Assembly (NCBI RefSeq): GCF_900000175.1
Contig: NZ_CWGJ01000025.1
Coordinates: 312,396 to 376,395 of the forward strand
Source: Estrella lausannensis
GTDB taxonomy: Bacteria; Chlamydiota; Chlamydiia; Chlamydiales; Criblamydiaceae
Direction: 5' to 3'
Length of the DNA: 64,000 nucleotides
Each line of letters opens with the position of its first letter. Positions within the stretch are counted from its first letter, which is position 1. Below are positions 1 to 10,782 of the stretch, piece after piece. Below the pieces are notes generated by a model that was given only the letters and a program-made list of their open reading frames with translations, was not told the DNA's origin and did not search any database. Position numbers and translations under genes: made by a program.

Positions 1-3000
1 CTGGAGGCCAATCCTGAGGCGCTGATCAGCAAAGAGGCGACCCGGATGCTGCAGTATCTCACCTATTCCCGCACAATCGGCAAAGAAACGAAGCAAGCGG
101 TTTTGGATCTGCAGCGCAAGCAGATCGTATTAATGAAAGGGGATGCTTCAAAAACTTTAAACGAAAAAATCGGACTTTTGCACAAGCGAATCAAGCCACT
201 TGAACAAGAAGATGTCCGCCTCCAAAAAATGGAAGAGAGCTTCAAGAATGAGATCAGCGAACTGAAGCTGTTGAAGCTGTCGGGGCGGGACAAGAAAAGA
301 AATGAGGAGAGGATCGCAACGCTTGCCGATTACGTTTCATTGATGCATGCGCACAGGTCCAAGCTTTATAGTGCGAAATCGGCAATCGAAGAGCAGGGAA
401 AAAATCTTGGGGATCTCAAAAAGACTCATGAGGAGCTGCAAAAGTGCAAACACTACAAAGAGGTGTCAAGGCTGTATTATTCCATCAAGGAAGGAGCCGA
501 TGCAGTTGAAAAGGCGCTGAGAGAGGTTGAAACACAGATCGATGCCGCACACGCTCTCTCCTCAAAGCAAATGGAGAATAAGATTCAGAGTCATATTAGC
601 CGCTCCATACAATCAGAGATGAAAAAATGGGATGATTACCAACTGGTATTTGATCTCTCTAAAGCGGACATGCGTTCTGCCGAGCAGAAAAAGAGTCCTC
701 CCCAACCCGGTTCTGTCACTGAAAAAATACAAACCGCCTCCTCCACCCTCGGTCACGACTTAATCCAAATGTTTGCCAAGGATGCCTTGAAGAAGGCAGA
801 GACGGAAGCGGCTCATACGGTCTTCTCATCAAAAATAAAGGAGGAGAGGTTTTATCCCGGGATGTGGGACTTCCTTCAGCAGGTGAAGAATAATACCCGC
901 GTTGAAGATCTTGCCCGCACTGTTGAAGGCGAAGTCGACAGCTATTTCAAAGAGGCTTATGTGAACACTCTCTTCGAGATATGGACTCAGCATGAACAGG
1001 TCGGGTTTTTTATTTCCATGCAGCAGAAGAGTGAGCCTGAGAGAATGATAGAAATCGAAAAGAGGTTCATCCGCTTCTTGGAAGAGAAAACCGGAAAGAA
1101 AGCGATCGAGTTCGAATCCGCCGGGTTTTCCCTCGAAGTTGATCCCGGTATGATTGACTCATATTATCCTGAAGATGAACAAATCGATCTGATGGCTAAG
1201 CAGCAGAAAGAGTCGGCTCAAAAGATCGGTGACTTTATGATGAGCAAGCTCAAGAAAAAGTCTGTGAAGCCCCCCGAAAAGGCGCCCGTTCCAGAAAAAC
1301 CTCTCTCCCTGTCCGATATTCAGCATCCTCTCCCTGTCAAAACCGAGATCTTGACCTTTGCGGGGCCTCCTGGGGTGTTTGAGCCGGGGATGGAAAATGA
1401 AGGAGCCAATTTTCCGAATACCTTGTCCTTTGCCGAGAAAAATCCTCCGCCAAAACTGCCTCCTTCTGACTCACAAGAGCATGTGAAGGAGTACATCCAA
1501 AATAGCAGGAAATATATCACCCTCTTAAGGGAGACGGAGGGTCTCGAAAACAGGAATGAGAGGATCCGCTCCTTTGCCGAAAGCGTTATTCACTCCCTTC
1601 ATGAAAATCAAGGTGCAGCCGCCGGGAGAGCCGATATCCTCTATTTCAGCCAGGTATTGACCGACGCCATGACAGACCCCGAGTCTCAATTTGATTTAGC
1701 CGTTCTTAAAATGGGTAACTTTGAGAGGAGAGCGCTTATCGTCTCCCTTCTTAAGGGTGTGGATATTCTCATGCGGGATGCGCGCAATCGGGGAGAGCCT
1801 CTTTTTGTCGCCAAAGACCTTCTTTCGATCGTCAGGCAATGGGAAAGAATCGCTTATCCCCTTCCCAAAGACTTGAGCCTCTCTCTCTCGGAATGGAAAG
1901 CGGGTACAGCCTATGCGGTGACAGGGGATCAGCTCTCAAACTATCTTTTGGAAGTGGGTGAGGCCATCAGACGCTCTCCGATTGGTCTTGAAGGGATTGC
2001 GGAGGGAAAGCCCGCCCTGCAGGATGCGATCGTTAAATGGGGTTTAGAGCAGCACATCGGAAAGGTGGAAGAGAGACGGATGGCAGATAAGCTGGATTTA
2101 AGGGCCGGCCGCGAACTGCTCACAGAAAACATGCTCGATTATTATGGGACGCAAAGTGAAGAATCTCCGTTTTCCAAGGGAAAGCTGGGATCGGTTGAAG
2201 GAAGAGAGTTGTTTGAGAGGGCGGCAAATGAGGCGTTCTCCCTCGGATCTATCGAGGACAGGAAGAGTATCATCGCGCTAATCGATTCACTGATAGAGAA
2301 CGCTCCGGAGGAAGGTGAGACGGCTGGCATTTCAGTTCCGGTAAAAATATTTCTTTTAGAACTTAAACTGTCGCTGGGAGTCGCATCAACCGATGAGATC
2401 GTCCGTCTGGAGGGATATTCGGAGAAACTGACGGCAGAGAGCTCTCTGGATGGAACGGAGAGGCTCTTCGGATTTTGCCATCATATCTTTTTGACAACCA
2501 AAAAATTGGAGACGCTAAGCGCCAAAGACCCTTCTGACGGAATCCAAAAAAAGCGCCTCTTGGCTGAGATTGCTGTCGCCCACTTGGCTGCCCGTTTGAT
2601 TTTGAACCAGGCAAACGAAGAGACGACAAAGAGCCTTTATGAAAATAAAGCTATCCGAAGGGAGATGAAACGGGCGCAAGAGTGCGTTGGAACACTCCAT
2701 CTTGATCTTACCGATTTTGCGAGAAACATTGAAGAGGGCGAGGCTGGAGGCTACCTGCTTGAGGCTCTCAAAAATTACAAGACAGCGAAAAAACTCGATG
2801 GCGACCAGATCGAGCCAATGGAAGCCTCAGCAGTGAACGCCGAGGGTTTCATTTACTTGGGAGGAGGCGTTAGCTGGGATCTGTTGCATGGCGCACTTTT
2901 TAAAGGCGGTAATGTGATGCAGATGATGAGCGCCAAAATTAAGGAGGACCCCTATGTCCGCCATCTTAAGTTACAGGCGCTTCCCTTCAAAAGGGTAGGA

Positions 3001-6000
3001 TCATCTTATGTCTACTCAGAAAATGGCGTGGGTAAAATCTTTCTTAAGGAGTCGAGTGACGGGAGTGTGGTCATTCAACGAAAGCTCTCCGTCTTCGATA
3101 GAGGCGAGCAGATTCTGCAGTATGTGCCACGGGAGAGTCTTGAGGGCTTGAGAGATGTGGTCGTCAACAGGCTCGGCATCAAGGAATTTTGGAGGGATGC
3201 AGAGGGCGGGATTTACGGATTTGATAAAGAGCATCAATCGATTTTCAAGATTGATCTCGAAAGTGGGCAATATGTCCTTAAAGATGCCCAGGATTTGACG
3301 GCTTGTTCCCTCGGATCATTGCCATCCACACCCTTGATGGACCAGCTCACAAAGTTTATTCCCCATGGGGAAATTCTGCCTTCGACTCAAGGAGACGGCT
3401 GTTTCATCCCCGCTTTGGGGATGTATGTAGAGGTCGATGCTGCCGGGGGTGAGTGGAAATTAACGGGAGAGGGCTGGGAACAGATGCGCCTTGTGCCTTC
3501 GGAGAAAGGACTTATTATCGAAAAGATCTTGAACGATGAGCAGTTAAAGAAGATTGATCAGTTGAAGGAGCAGGCAAACGGGTACAAGGAGCGGGTGGAT
3601 GCGCTGCAAAAAAAAGAGCAACGTTCATTTCTGGATAACAATCAGATAGGGAAGTGGAACAGTAAGCATGCCCGGTTGATGAGAGAGGTGGATCATATTC
3701 GAGAGAGGCGTCTGATTTTGATCAACCAAGGAGAGGAGGCACCGATCACCTATCAACAATATGATCTGGACCACACCGACGCTGTAAGGCCTAAGTCAAC
3801 TCTAGGTGCTCTTAGGATTTTGAATGAGGAGGCTATCACCTACAGCCAGATCCTTTCTTTTAAAGAGAGGCTTTTTTTAGACAGGCCTTTTACCGACGAA
3901 GAGGAAGCGGTTCTCAGTCAGCTGGCGGATAGACCGGTTGTTGGTAAGTCGGCAGAGGAGTGCCACATCGTGCTTCTTCTGAATTTTGCCCTAATCCAGC
4001 AGGGTGTGCTCAAGAGGGAGATGCACCTGCAGGGCAAGGGATTTCCAGTCGATGAGTCGGCGTTTTTGCTCGCCAAGAATAGGGTCGATAATGCCATTGC
4101 CCAACTTGCCTTCCTGGGAGTCAATGGAGCGGATAAGGAGCTGACCCTCCTGTGGAACTTCGTTTCATTGAAAACGGAATTTACCGGAAGGGAAAAGGTC
4201 GTGCAATTTTTTGAGAAAGAAGCGCTTGGACAGGTAACTTTGCAAAAAGAGATCAGTCTTGTCGAGGCTAAAAAAGAGCTGCCCATACGCGCTCTGCACT
4301 TCGATGGAAGGGTAGGTTATGAACTGAAGAGCTCAGGCCGGGTGACTTTGAGCAAAGAGCAGCAAAAATTGATGCGTTCCCTTGACCGGATCGCAGAGGA
4401 CAATCCTGGCAAAGCCGCCTTCATCGAACAGCAGAAGAGAGGTTTTTACTTTGAAAATTACGGTCTTCTCTCGAGGGCGGAAATCATGAATCTTTTCAAG
4501 GTAGAAGAAGAAAAGAAAGGTTTCTGCCGACTGTCTTCGCAAGATGCCGATGCACTTTGGGAGTGGATGCAGTCGGAAAATAAGGATGAGGGGAAGAGGC
4601 CTTGGCTTGTCAAACAAGAGGGGTCTGATCTTTTGCGATTCAACGGCCTTGTGAGCCAATTTTTTTCTCAAAACCAGCTTAGAACATTCCTGGGGGAGCG
4701 GGGATATTCATCTCATGAAGCAGGCTTGATTGGCGATCGTCTGCAGCAGTACGCCAGGCAAGCGGCGCTAAATGGAGGGGAATACAGGCTTGATGGCGGC
4801 GAGGCAAGTGCCAAGGATCTAGCTGACAAGATCAGCGGGCGCATAAGGGATCTTAAGATGGAGAGGCTAAGCTACGAAAGCCGCATCGAATCCGTTTTGA
4901 ATAACACCAAAGGAAAGATAGACCGCGCCGATCTGATGACAGCTTTCCTTTTGGACGACTACTCTGAGATTGAGGCAGCTTTGGATATTTCCGATAAAGT
5001 CAAGGTCCAGTCGACCCTCTATTCCCTGCGCAACTGCATTGCCAAAACCCTTTATTTAAAGACAGAGGAAGATGTTTTAAATGATTCCAAATCCGCGCTA
5101 GCTGCAGGAAATTTAAAGAGGGCTTTGACGCTGCTTCATACAAGAAGGGGCTACGACTTAGAGAAGCTGGAAAAGAGAAAAGGAGATGATCTTTTGCAAG
5201 GCGAGGCTTTAAGGCACCGCAAGCAGGAAATGAAGATCCAGAGAGCTTTTCTTCTTTTTGAGAGCCAATTCGGCCATCGGCTCAATTTTCAGCAGGTAAG
5301 CGTTTTTAACGGACTTCTTCTCGATGACCGGCTCGATCCCGATAAAATCGATGCAGTGCAGGCCAGGATGGGCTTTGGAAAATCGACGCTGATGCCCCTG
5401 ATCGCTCTGATCCGCGCCGACGGCGATACATTGGTTAAGCTTGTCGTACCTAAATCCCAATGGGAAACAAACACCGGAGAGCTCTCTTCCTTTTTATCTC
5501 AGGCGCTTGCCAAAAGAGCGTATAAGGATGATTTCAAACGGTATCAGATACCGATGGAGACGACATCGAAGGAGGGGATCAATCCCAGGATGGAAACTCT
5601 TCTGGAGGCAGGAGCGGATTTGAAGCTGCGGATGGAAAAATATCGCTCCCTGATGCGGCATAAGCATATTGTGGTCCATGCTCCCCACGTCAGAAACAGC
5701 ATGGAGGCTCAGCTGAAAATATTTTTGCATATGCTGTCAAAAGCAGACGATCCAGAAGAGATAAGCGCATTGACCGACTGCATCCGCACGATGAATGCAA
5801 TTCGTGCCCTTCCTTCTTTTACAGCCTTTGATGAGCTTGATGCCACTCAAGACTCCGAGAGTACCGATGTCAACTTCACAACGGGGCAGAAACAGTCGAT
5901 AACCCCTGATGCCGTTTCCGTGATAGAAATGGTTCTGCAGACCATATCCGAAGGAAAGGAGGGGGGGAAAGAGGCCTTGGCAAAAGAGTGTCTTATCAAA

Positions 6001-9000
6001 CTCGGGATTGAGGATCAAGAGGGGAAGATAGCTCGATTCATCACAAGGAAAGATTATGATCGGCCTCCGGAGTTTCCTGACGCGGATCCCGAAAAGTCCA
6101 AAGCTCTCTACTTGATGAGAGGCATATTCAGTCAGGATAAAATGTGGGAGATGGCATCTTCCAAAACCCCCGGAACAGATTTTGGTGTCTACTTTGAGAA
6201 ACGGGTGGATGGATCGATACGCTACGATATGGAATCGACAAATTTTAAAGCCGGCGAAACGAAGAAACCGCCTCTTTTAGTCGCTATGCCCTACAGTGCT
6301 GCCAACACCCCGAGGCCTCAGGGATCTCAGTTTGACAATCCGGAATCTAAAGTGATCGCGACTCTGCGTTACTACCTCGATTCGAAGACACAGCTGTTTT
6401 GCGATCCCCACCTGACGTTTGTAGTGCATCATATGAGGGAGGGCAATGCCGCCTCATTCTTTAAAGATGCCAAAGGACAGACCGATCCTCTTTATCATCA
6501 GATCAAAGCTGTCGCCGATATCGAAGATCCCTTAGTCAGGCAGGGCGCCGAGGAAGCGCTTTTTCAAGAGCTTTCAGGCAACCCCGGATCCTTCAAGGTT
6601 ATATTGGCGCGGATGATCGCCGTCAAGCAGGTGCAGTTCGATGAAGGGAAGGCCAACAGCAACCGATTCGAGAAGGGCAGTTTCAACGAGCAATCGATAG
6701 GCTTTTCCGGAACAAGCGGAGATACTTCGACTGATTTCCGGAAGGTGCAGCGCGATCCGGCATCCGATGGCAACATGACGATTGGTCTTATGGGAAGGGG
6801 TGAAAACCAACAAGTGGATGTCGTTCTGGAACGGGAGGGAGATGCCGCCTCGTTCACGGACAGCATCCTTTCTGAATTCGCAGAAAAAATGGGACCCAAG
6901 ACAAGGGCGCTGATCGATGTCGGAGGCCTTTGCAAGCTAGGCAACCGCGATGTAGCCCTGCTGCTCTTCGATAAAATTGTCATGGGTAACAATACGGTTC
7001 AAGGAATCGTGTTTTACGATGACAGCACCAACACCGCCAAGGTAGTCGAGAAGGATTCTTCCGGGCAGCCTCTGATCCGTGATTTTACCGATACAGACCG
7101 TAAGCTGTCTGACAGGGAAGGAAAGTATTTTACCTTTTACGACCAGGCGCACTCGCGAGGTGCGGACATTCCGCAGATGAATGGGGCTGAGGCTTTCATC
7201 ACTTTCGATCGGGGCGTGACAAACAGCGATTTCAAGCAGGGCGCGATGAGGCTGCGTAAACTGATCGACCAGACGCTTAGCCAGTCATTTCGAGTCTTCG
7301 CTTCAGAGTTGGCCCTCAAGCAGGTACAAGAAGACATGAAACTGGAAGGAGAGCTTAAAACAGTCGACATTGCCGCCTGGCTTCTTAAGAAAGAGATTGA
7401 AAGCGAGATGGAAAAAGGTCCCATTGAAGCATTGCTTGAGGTGCAGTCTGCATTTAAAACGGCACAGCTCCAGGCTCAATCCGAGATTTTGAAAAGTCTG
7501 TCAGCAAAAGATCCACCTCCGGGCCCGAAAGAGATGGAGCGTTTCAGGGGCTTTGTGAATGAGTTGGATAATCTCTCCGGATTTATCGACAAGACGGAGA
7601 CCGACCTCAAGGCTAAGTATGGAACAGTCCAAAAAGAGACTACGCGGAGCGCGTTTTTGCATGGGCTGCACACGCAAGCTGAGGAAAACGAGAAAAAGCT
7701 CAAAGAGCTGATCGGCAAAGCAGAAACTGACCTGGGAGTAAAGAGCTCCTATTCGCTGCCTGATCAATATCGCGGGGAAGTCAGCCGCATCCTGAAAGAG
7801 AGGGGCAAGAGGCTGCCGGATTCTTTTATCGTTGAAGGCAGGGCCGGTGCTTCCATCTCTTTGGCCCAAGTGCAGTCGCAGTCTCAATCCCAATCGCAGT
7901 CTCAATCGCAGTCGCAGTCTCAATCCCACTCCTTTTCGCAGGTGTCCGCCGAGATTTTCGAATCAGCCCCCCTGTCTAAAGTTGAAGACAAAGCCTATCG
8001 TAGTGCCACAGTCGCTTTTCTTGGCGGAGAAAACAACCCAAGAGCCGGAAGCTTTGGCGGCCTAAGTCACCTTCTTTCCTTGAACGATCCTGTCTTTTTT
8101 GGAGAAGCGTTTCGTGAGAAGTCCAAGGAAGGAAACCTCCTACCGGCCTGCAGGTATTTGATTGTTCGGCAAGAGAGTGGAGATGTGTTCCTCGTCGATG
8201 CCGAGGAAGCTTCTTTGTTTAAGAAGGAGCAGGGCAGTTGGCCGGGCTTTTCCCTGGTTGACTTGAGAAGGTGGGATCAAAAGGATTTTGTTCTTTCGGG
8301 CTCTTTGCCGGATGTCGAAGGTTTTAAATCGTTGCCTCATGTGAAGAAGCTGGCTCTTTTGTCGTTTACGAAGGGAGTTGAACAGTCAAAGACGATAGAT
8401 GAAATCGCTGAGGCGCTTAAAGGAGTCGTTCACGACAGTGATCTTAGGCCAACCCTTGAGATTTCCGGCGACACCGGTCAAGCAGACGGTCTACTTCAAT
8501 TCAACGAATGGGGTTTTGCATCGAAAGAGGCGAAGGAAGTATCCATCGACATCACAAAAAATGCGGGAGTCATCATCGAAATTGCCGGTAAGGGCGCCGT
8601 CATCAAAGACAATATTATCCCGCTGATTAAAAAGCAGCTGGACGAAAAGAGCGCCAACGTGCTCGAGGGTGCATCTTTCGAGATCAAGCAGGAACTGGCA
8701 TCGCTAAAAGGTAGGAAGTCTTCGCTTGAAGCGAAGATCAAAACCCTGAATTTGGAAAAGAAGCTTAAAATGCAGGGGCCCAGGGGAGAGTTGAATCTGC
8801 TGAAAGAAGAGCAAAAGGGACTGTCCGAAAAGCTGAAAGACAACCTTCAGCCGCTTTATAAAAAGGAGATGGAAAGCATTCTCTTTAGCGGGCAAAACCC
8901 CAAAAAAGCATATGATGATACCCTAACCGGGGCACGAAAGGTTATCGACCATATCCCCCGCCTGCAAAGAGGAGAGTTCAAACAACTAGTCGACGCCTCC

Positions 9001-10506
9001 CTGCCTCAGGTCGCCAGCCTGTCGGATGTGATGACAAAAAAACTGGAAGCCTCGCAAGGAAAAGGGATCAGCTTTATCGTTAAAGACATCGATAAGCTAT
9101 TGAAGGAGCGCCTTGGTGCGCACTCTTTAAGCCTGGCGGACATCAAAACGCTGGTCTTAAGCCATACTATTCAGGAAAAATCCACGATCACACATCGCTT
9201 CTTTCATGCGGAAGCGTTCATGCAATCACTCATAGAGGCATTACCTCTGCCCCAGCAACAGATGTTGCAAGCGCACACTATTGATCCAGATGTTTTACCC
9301 AACCGGTCTGCGGATGATATTCTTCGAGAAGTGCTGATAAGGGAGAATGGAGATGTCTTGAAGGCTAAGGCCGAAGTGCTGCTCAGGCTAGAGGGCAAGG
9401 TGCAAAGTCGCGGGAGCTTTGAAAAACAGATCCGAGAGATTCTGCAAGCTTCACACTCCAATCCCATGCTGATGCAAGAAGCCATTATTGCCTCCATTCA
9501 AGAAAAGGACAAAGAGGCTATTGAAGTCAATTATGGCAATGGCGACATCTCACAATTTCTCATGGAATATCTATCCAATAACTGGTCGAAAAAAGAGAAG
9601 AAAATAGTGGATGTTAACGCAACGGTGCGAGGGATTCTCGATTTCTTCGATCACGAGCGCCGCGAATTTCTGACATCATCTTTTGACGGATCTGCCTTTT
9701 CGACCTATGTGGAGTCCAGGTTGGCCATCATGCAGAGTGAAGAGAAAATCCGCGAGTTAAACTCTTTTTTTCACGACCTGGAAACAGGCAAATGGGGTGT
9801 AGAGGATTTAACCGATTTCCACTCCCTGCTGCCTTACCAGAATGAGATGCCATACTTTACACCCGAAAAAGCCGAAATGATGAACAAAGTCCGGAAAGAA
9901 TATCAACGGGCTGAGTGGAACTTAATCCGCAATATCACCGAGGTGGAAGAAGTTACCCACTCAATGAACTCTAAGTGGCTGATCAAAGGATTTGAAGCGC
10001 TGGCAAAAAAACAAGGAGAGCTTGAGAGCAAAAAAAGGGTGCAGACCGAAAAAATCAAAGCGATTGCCGGTGAATACCAACTCAAGAGCCAGTCCACCCT
10101 GGAGGAGTTGAAAGAGGTCAGAAATCGTTACCATGAAACTCTTCTGCAGGAGTCTGCAGTTTTAAGCCTCGTCAAGCAAGAGCGAGCAATTCTTCAAGAG
10201 CTTGTCGATCAAACGATTCGGTTAAATCCTGAGCGGGCAAAGACTCTTCTGCAGTCGCACTTCAACCTCTCTGCCCTTCTGGAGCATCCCCTGAAGGAGA
10301 GCATCGGTATCAAGGCGACTTTCAAACCTCCCAGATTTTTAGATATTGCCGATCAAGTTAAACTGCACGAGAAGGACATCCATGGCTTGAGCGGCAAAGA
10401 ACTAAAAAAACAAGAGGAGATGAACCTAGCGGAAATTACCGTCTTTTCCGAAGCCTCCCTTGTTAAGAAAAGAGCTCCTGTCTCCCCTGGAACACAGATT
10501 AGTTAA
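1..10506 (+). CDS. Giant DUF3638/DUF3645-like P-loop protein, 5' end missing
   Basis: The reading frame is open from base 1, so the gene starts upstream; at least 3,501 codons are visible. Counting from the first codon in the window, a Walker A-like motif GFGKST lies near residue 1791 and is followed by a hydrophobic strand ending in VVPKSQ. FSGTSGDTSTDF lies near 2233, a DExH-like DQAHSRGAD near 2381, and an arginine motif AMRLRKL near 2416. This order matches what I recall of the eukaryotic and bacterial DUF3638/DUF3645 proteins, which have G-x-GKSS, LDEAHTRGTD and CMRMRKL and are probably helicase-like ATPases of unknown role. The flanks are long charged coiled-coil regions. A Gln-Ser dipeptide run lies at 2625-2643. 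No signal peptide or membrane segment was seen in the visible part. The motifs are seen directly; the family call is by recall; the function is unknown. Confidence 0.72.
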   Translation: MEANPEALISKEATRMLQYLTYSRTIGKETKQAVLDLQRKQIVLMKGDASKTLNEKIGLLHKRIKPLEQEDVRLQKMEESFKNEISELKLLKLSGRDKKRNEERIATLADYVSLMHAHRSKLYSAKSAIEEQGKNLGDLKKTHEELQKCKHYKEVSRLYYSIKEGADAVEKALREVETQIDAAHALSSKQMENKIQSHISRSIQSEMKKWDDYQLVFDLSKADMRSAEQKKSPPQPGSVTEKIQTASSTLGHDLIQMFAKDALKKAETEAAHTVFSSKIKEERFYPGMWDFLQQVKNNTRVEDLARTVEGEVDSYFKEAYVNTLFEIWTQHEQVGFFISMQQKSEPERMIEIEKRFIRFLEEKTGKKAIEFESAGFSLEVDPGMIDSYYPEDEQIDLMAKQQKESAQKIGDFMMSKLKKKSVKPPEKAPVPEKPLSLSDIQHPLPVKTEILTFAGPPGVFEPGMENEGANFPNTLSFAEKNPPPKLPPSDSQEHVKEYIQNSRKYITLLRETEGLENRNERIRSFAESVIHSLHENQGAAAGRADILYFSQVLTDAMTDPESQFDLAVLKMGNFERRALIVSLLKGVDILMRDARNRGEPLFVAKDLLSIVRQWERIAYPLPKDLSLSLSEWKAGTAYAVTGDQLSNYLLEVGEAIRRSPIGLEGIAEGKPALQDAIVKWGLEQHIGKVEERRMADKLDLRAGRELLTENMLDYYGTQSEESPFSKGKLGSVEGRELFERAANEAFSLGSIEDRKSIIALIDSLIENAPEEGETAGISVPVKIFLLELKLSLGVASTDEIVRLEGYSEKLTAESSLDGTERLFGFCHHIFLTTKKLETLSAKDPSDGIQKKRLLAEIAVAHLAARLILNQANEETTKSLYENKAIRREMKRAQECVGTLHLDLTDFARNIEEGEAGGYLLEALKNYKTAKKLDGDQIEPMEASAVNAEGFIYLGGGVSWDLLHGALFKGGNVMQMMSAKIKEDPYVRHLKLQALPFKRVGSSYVYSENGVGKIFLKESSDGSVVIQRKLSVFDRGEQILQYVPRESLEGLRDVVVNRLGIKEFWRDAEGGIYGFDKEHQSIFKIDLESGQYVLKDAQDLTACSLGSLPSTPLMDQLTKFIPHGEILPSTQGDGCFIPALGMYVEVDAAGGEWKLTGEGWEQMRLVPSEKGLIIEKILNDEQLKKIDQLKEQANGYKERVDALQKKEQRSFLDNNQIGKWNSKHARLMREVDHIRERRLILINQGEEAPITYQQYDLDHTDAVRPKSTLGALRILNEEAITYSQILSFKERLFLDRPFTDEEEAVLSQLADRPVVGKSAEECHIVLLLNFALIQQGVLKREMHLQGKGFPVDESAFLLAKNRVDNAIAQLAFLGVNGADKELTLLWNFVSLKTEFTGREKVVQFFEKEALGQVTLQKEISLVEAKKELPIRALHFDGRVGYELKSSGRVTLSKEQQKLMRSLDRIAEDNPGKAAFIEQQKRGFYFENYGLLSRAEIMNLFKVEEEKKGFCRLSSQDADALWEWMQSENKDEGKRPWLVKQEGSDLLRFNGLVSQFFSQNQLRTFLGERGYSSHEAGLIGDRLQQYARQAALNGGEYRLDGGEASAKDLADKISGRIRDLKMERLSYESRIESVLNNTKGKIDRADLMTAFLLDDYSEIEAALDISDKVKVQSTLYSLRNCIAKTLYLKTEEDVLNDSKSALAAGNLKRALTLLHTRRGYDLEKLEKRKGDDLLQGEALRHRKQEMKIQRAFLLFESQFGHRLNFQQVSVFNGLLLDDRLDPDKIDAVQARMGFGKSTLMPLIALIRADGDTLVKLVVPKSQWETNTGELSSFLSQALAKRAYKDDFKRYQIPMETTSKEGINPRMETLLEAGADLKLRMEKYRSLMRHKHIVVHAPHVRNSMEAQLKIFLHMLSKADDPEEISALTDCIRTMNAIRALPSFTAFDELDATQDSESTDVNFTTGQKQSITPDAVSVIEMVLQTISEGKEGGKEALAKECLIKLGIEDQEGKIARFITRKDYDRPPEFPDADPEKSKALYLMRGIFSQDKMWEMASSKTPGTDFGVYFEKRVDGSIRYDMESTNFKAGETKKPPLLVAMPYSAANTPRPQGSQFDNPESKVIATLRYYLDSKTQLFCDPHLTFVVHHMREGNAASFFKDAKGQTDPLYHQIKAVADIEDPLVRQGAEEALFQELSGNPGSFKVILARMIAVKQVQFDEGKANSNRFEKGSFNEQSIGFSGTSGDTSTDFRKVQRDPASDGNMTIGLMGRGENQQVDVVLEREGDAASFTDSILSEFAEKMGPKTRALIDVGGLCKLGNRDVALLLFDKIVMGNNTVQGIVFYDDSTNTAKVVEKDSSGQPLIRDFTDTDRKLSDREGKYFTFYDQAHSRGADIPQMNGAEAFITFDRGVTNSDFKQGAMRLRKLIDQTLSQSFRVFASELALKQVQEDMKLEGELKTVDIAAWLLKKEIESEMEKGPIEALLEVQSAFKTAQLQAQSEILKSLSAKDPPPGPKEMERFRGFVNELDNLSGFIDKTETDLKAKYGTVQKETTRSAFLHGLHTQAEENEKKLKELIGKAETDLGVKSSYSLPDQYRGEVSRILKERGKRLPDSFIVEGRAGASISLAQVQSQSQSQSQSQSQSQSQSHSFSQVSAEIFESAPLSKVEDKAYRSATVAFLGGENNPRAGSFGGLSHLLSLNDPVFFGEAFREKSKEGNLLPACRYLIVRQESGDVFLVDAEEASLFKKEQGSWPGFSLVDLRRWDQKDFVLSGSLPDVEGFKSLPHVKKLALLSFTKGVEQSKTIDEIAEALKGVVHDSDLRPTLEISGDTGQADGLLQFNEWGFASKEAKEVSIDITKNAGVIIEIAGKGAVIKDNIIPLIKKQLDEKSANVLEGASFEIKQELASLKGRKSSLEAKIKTLNLEKKLKMQGPRGELNLLKEEQKGLSEKLKDNLQPLYKKEMESILFSGQNPKKAYDDTLTGARKVIDHIPRLQRGEFKQLVDASLPQVASLSDVMTKKLEASQGKGISFIVKDIDKLLKERLGAHSLSLADIKTLVLSHTIQEKSTITHRFFHAEAFMQSLIEALPLPQQQMLQAHTIDPDVLPNRSADDILREVLIRENGDVLKAKAEVLLRLEGKVQSRGSFEKQIREILQASHSNPMLMQEAIIASIQEKDKEAIEVNYGNGDISQFLMEYLSNNWSKKEKKIVDVNATVRGILDFFDHERREFLTSSFDGSAFSTYVESRLAIMQSEEKIRELNSFFHDLETGKWGVEDLTDFHSLLPYQNEMPYFTPEKAEMMNKVRKEYQRAEWNLIRNITEVEEVTHSMNSKWLIKGFEALAKKQGELESKKRVQTEKIKAIAGEYQLKSQSTLEELKEVRNRYHETLLQESAVLSLVKQERAILQELVDQTIRLNPERAKTLLQSHFNLSALLEHPLKESIGIKATFKPPRFLDIADQVKLHEKDIHGLSGKELKKQEEMNLAEITVFSEASLVKKRAPVSPGTQIS
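7873..7932 (+). repeat. Hexanucleotide coding repeat, (Gln-Ser) x 9 plus His-Ser
   Basis: Ten consecutive 6-bp units of the form CAR-TCN encode alternating Gln and Ser inside the giant gene. Synonymous variation between units (CAG/CAA, TCG/TCT/TCC) shows the tract is not a fresh slippage product. Because the unit is 6 bp, length change would keep the frame. It separates the P-loop core from the coiled-coil C-terminal part and probably acts as a flexible linker. Confidence 0.9.
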
Positions 10507-10782
10507 GTATCTGATATGTAGTTATATATAAAATTCCATCCCCAGCCCAGCATTTTTTCTTCACACCGCTCTCCGGGAATTTGGTATAGTGAATCCCTTT
10601 GGCGGGGGAGATCGTAGCGCCTGTACTAAACTCAAATCGTATGATTTTAGTGCGGGGCGGTCTCTTATACCGAAAGTATCTCAAAAGTTGGCTTTCGCAA
10701 AGCCAAAAAAACAACTTTTGAGACACTTTCGGTATACAGTTCCCACCCACCTTCTCATAGACTGATTAAGCGGAGAAATCTT
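10507..10782. other. Intergenic region with a half palindrome and a hairpin
   Basis: This gap between the giant gene and smc holds a one-arm copy of the 168-bp palindrome family around 10613-10655 (compare 56166-56333) and the TATACCGAAA hairpin at 10666-10736. No convincing small gene is present. The smc ribosome site GGAGA lies at 10772-10776. Confidence 0.6.
10666..10736. repeat. TATACCGAAA-type inverted repeat (short hairpin form)
   Basis: Left arm TATACCGAAAGTATCTCAAA and right arm TTTGAGACACTTTCGGTATA pair over about 24 bp. An inner hairpin (GGCTTT CGC AAAGCC) sits in the loop. It lies just upstream of smc and behind the giant gene, where the transcript could fold as a terminator or processing hairpin. 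Confidence 0.9.

Noticed and set aside
7501-7929. Antisense frame with an Arg-Leu dipeptide run (LRLRLRLR)
   Set aside because: The run is only the reverse reading of the Gln-Ser hexanucleotide repeat in the giant gene.
10507-10782. CRISPR array suggested by the recurring intergenic repeats
   Set aside because: Repeats are palindromic, dispersed singly across 64 kb and not regularly spaced with unique spacers; no cas gene is present.
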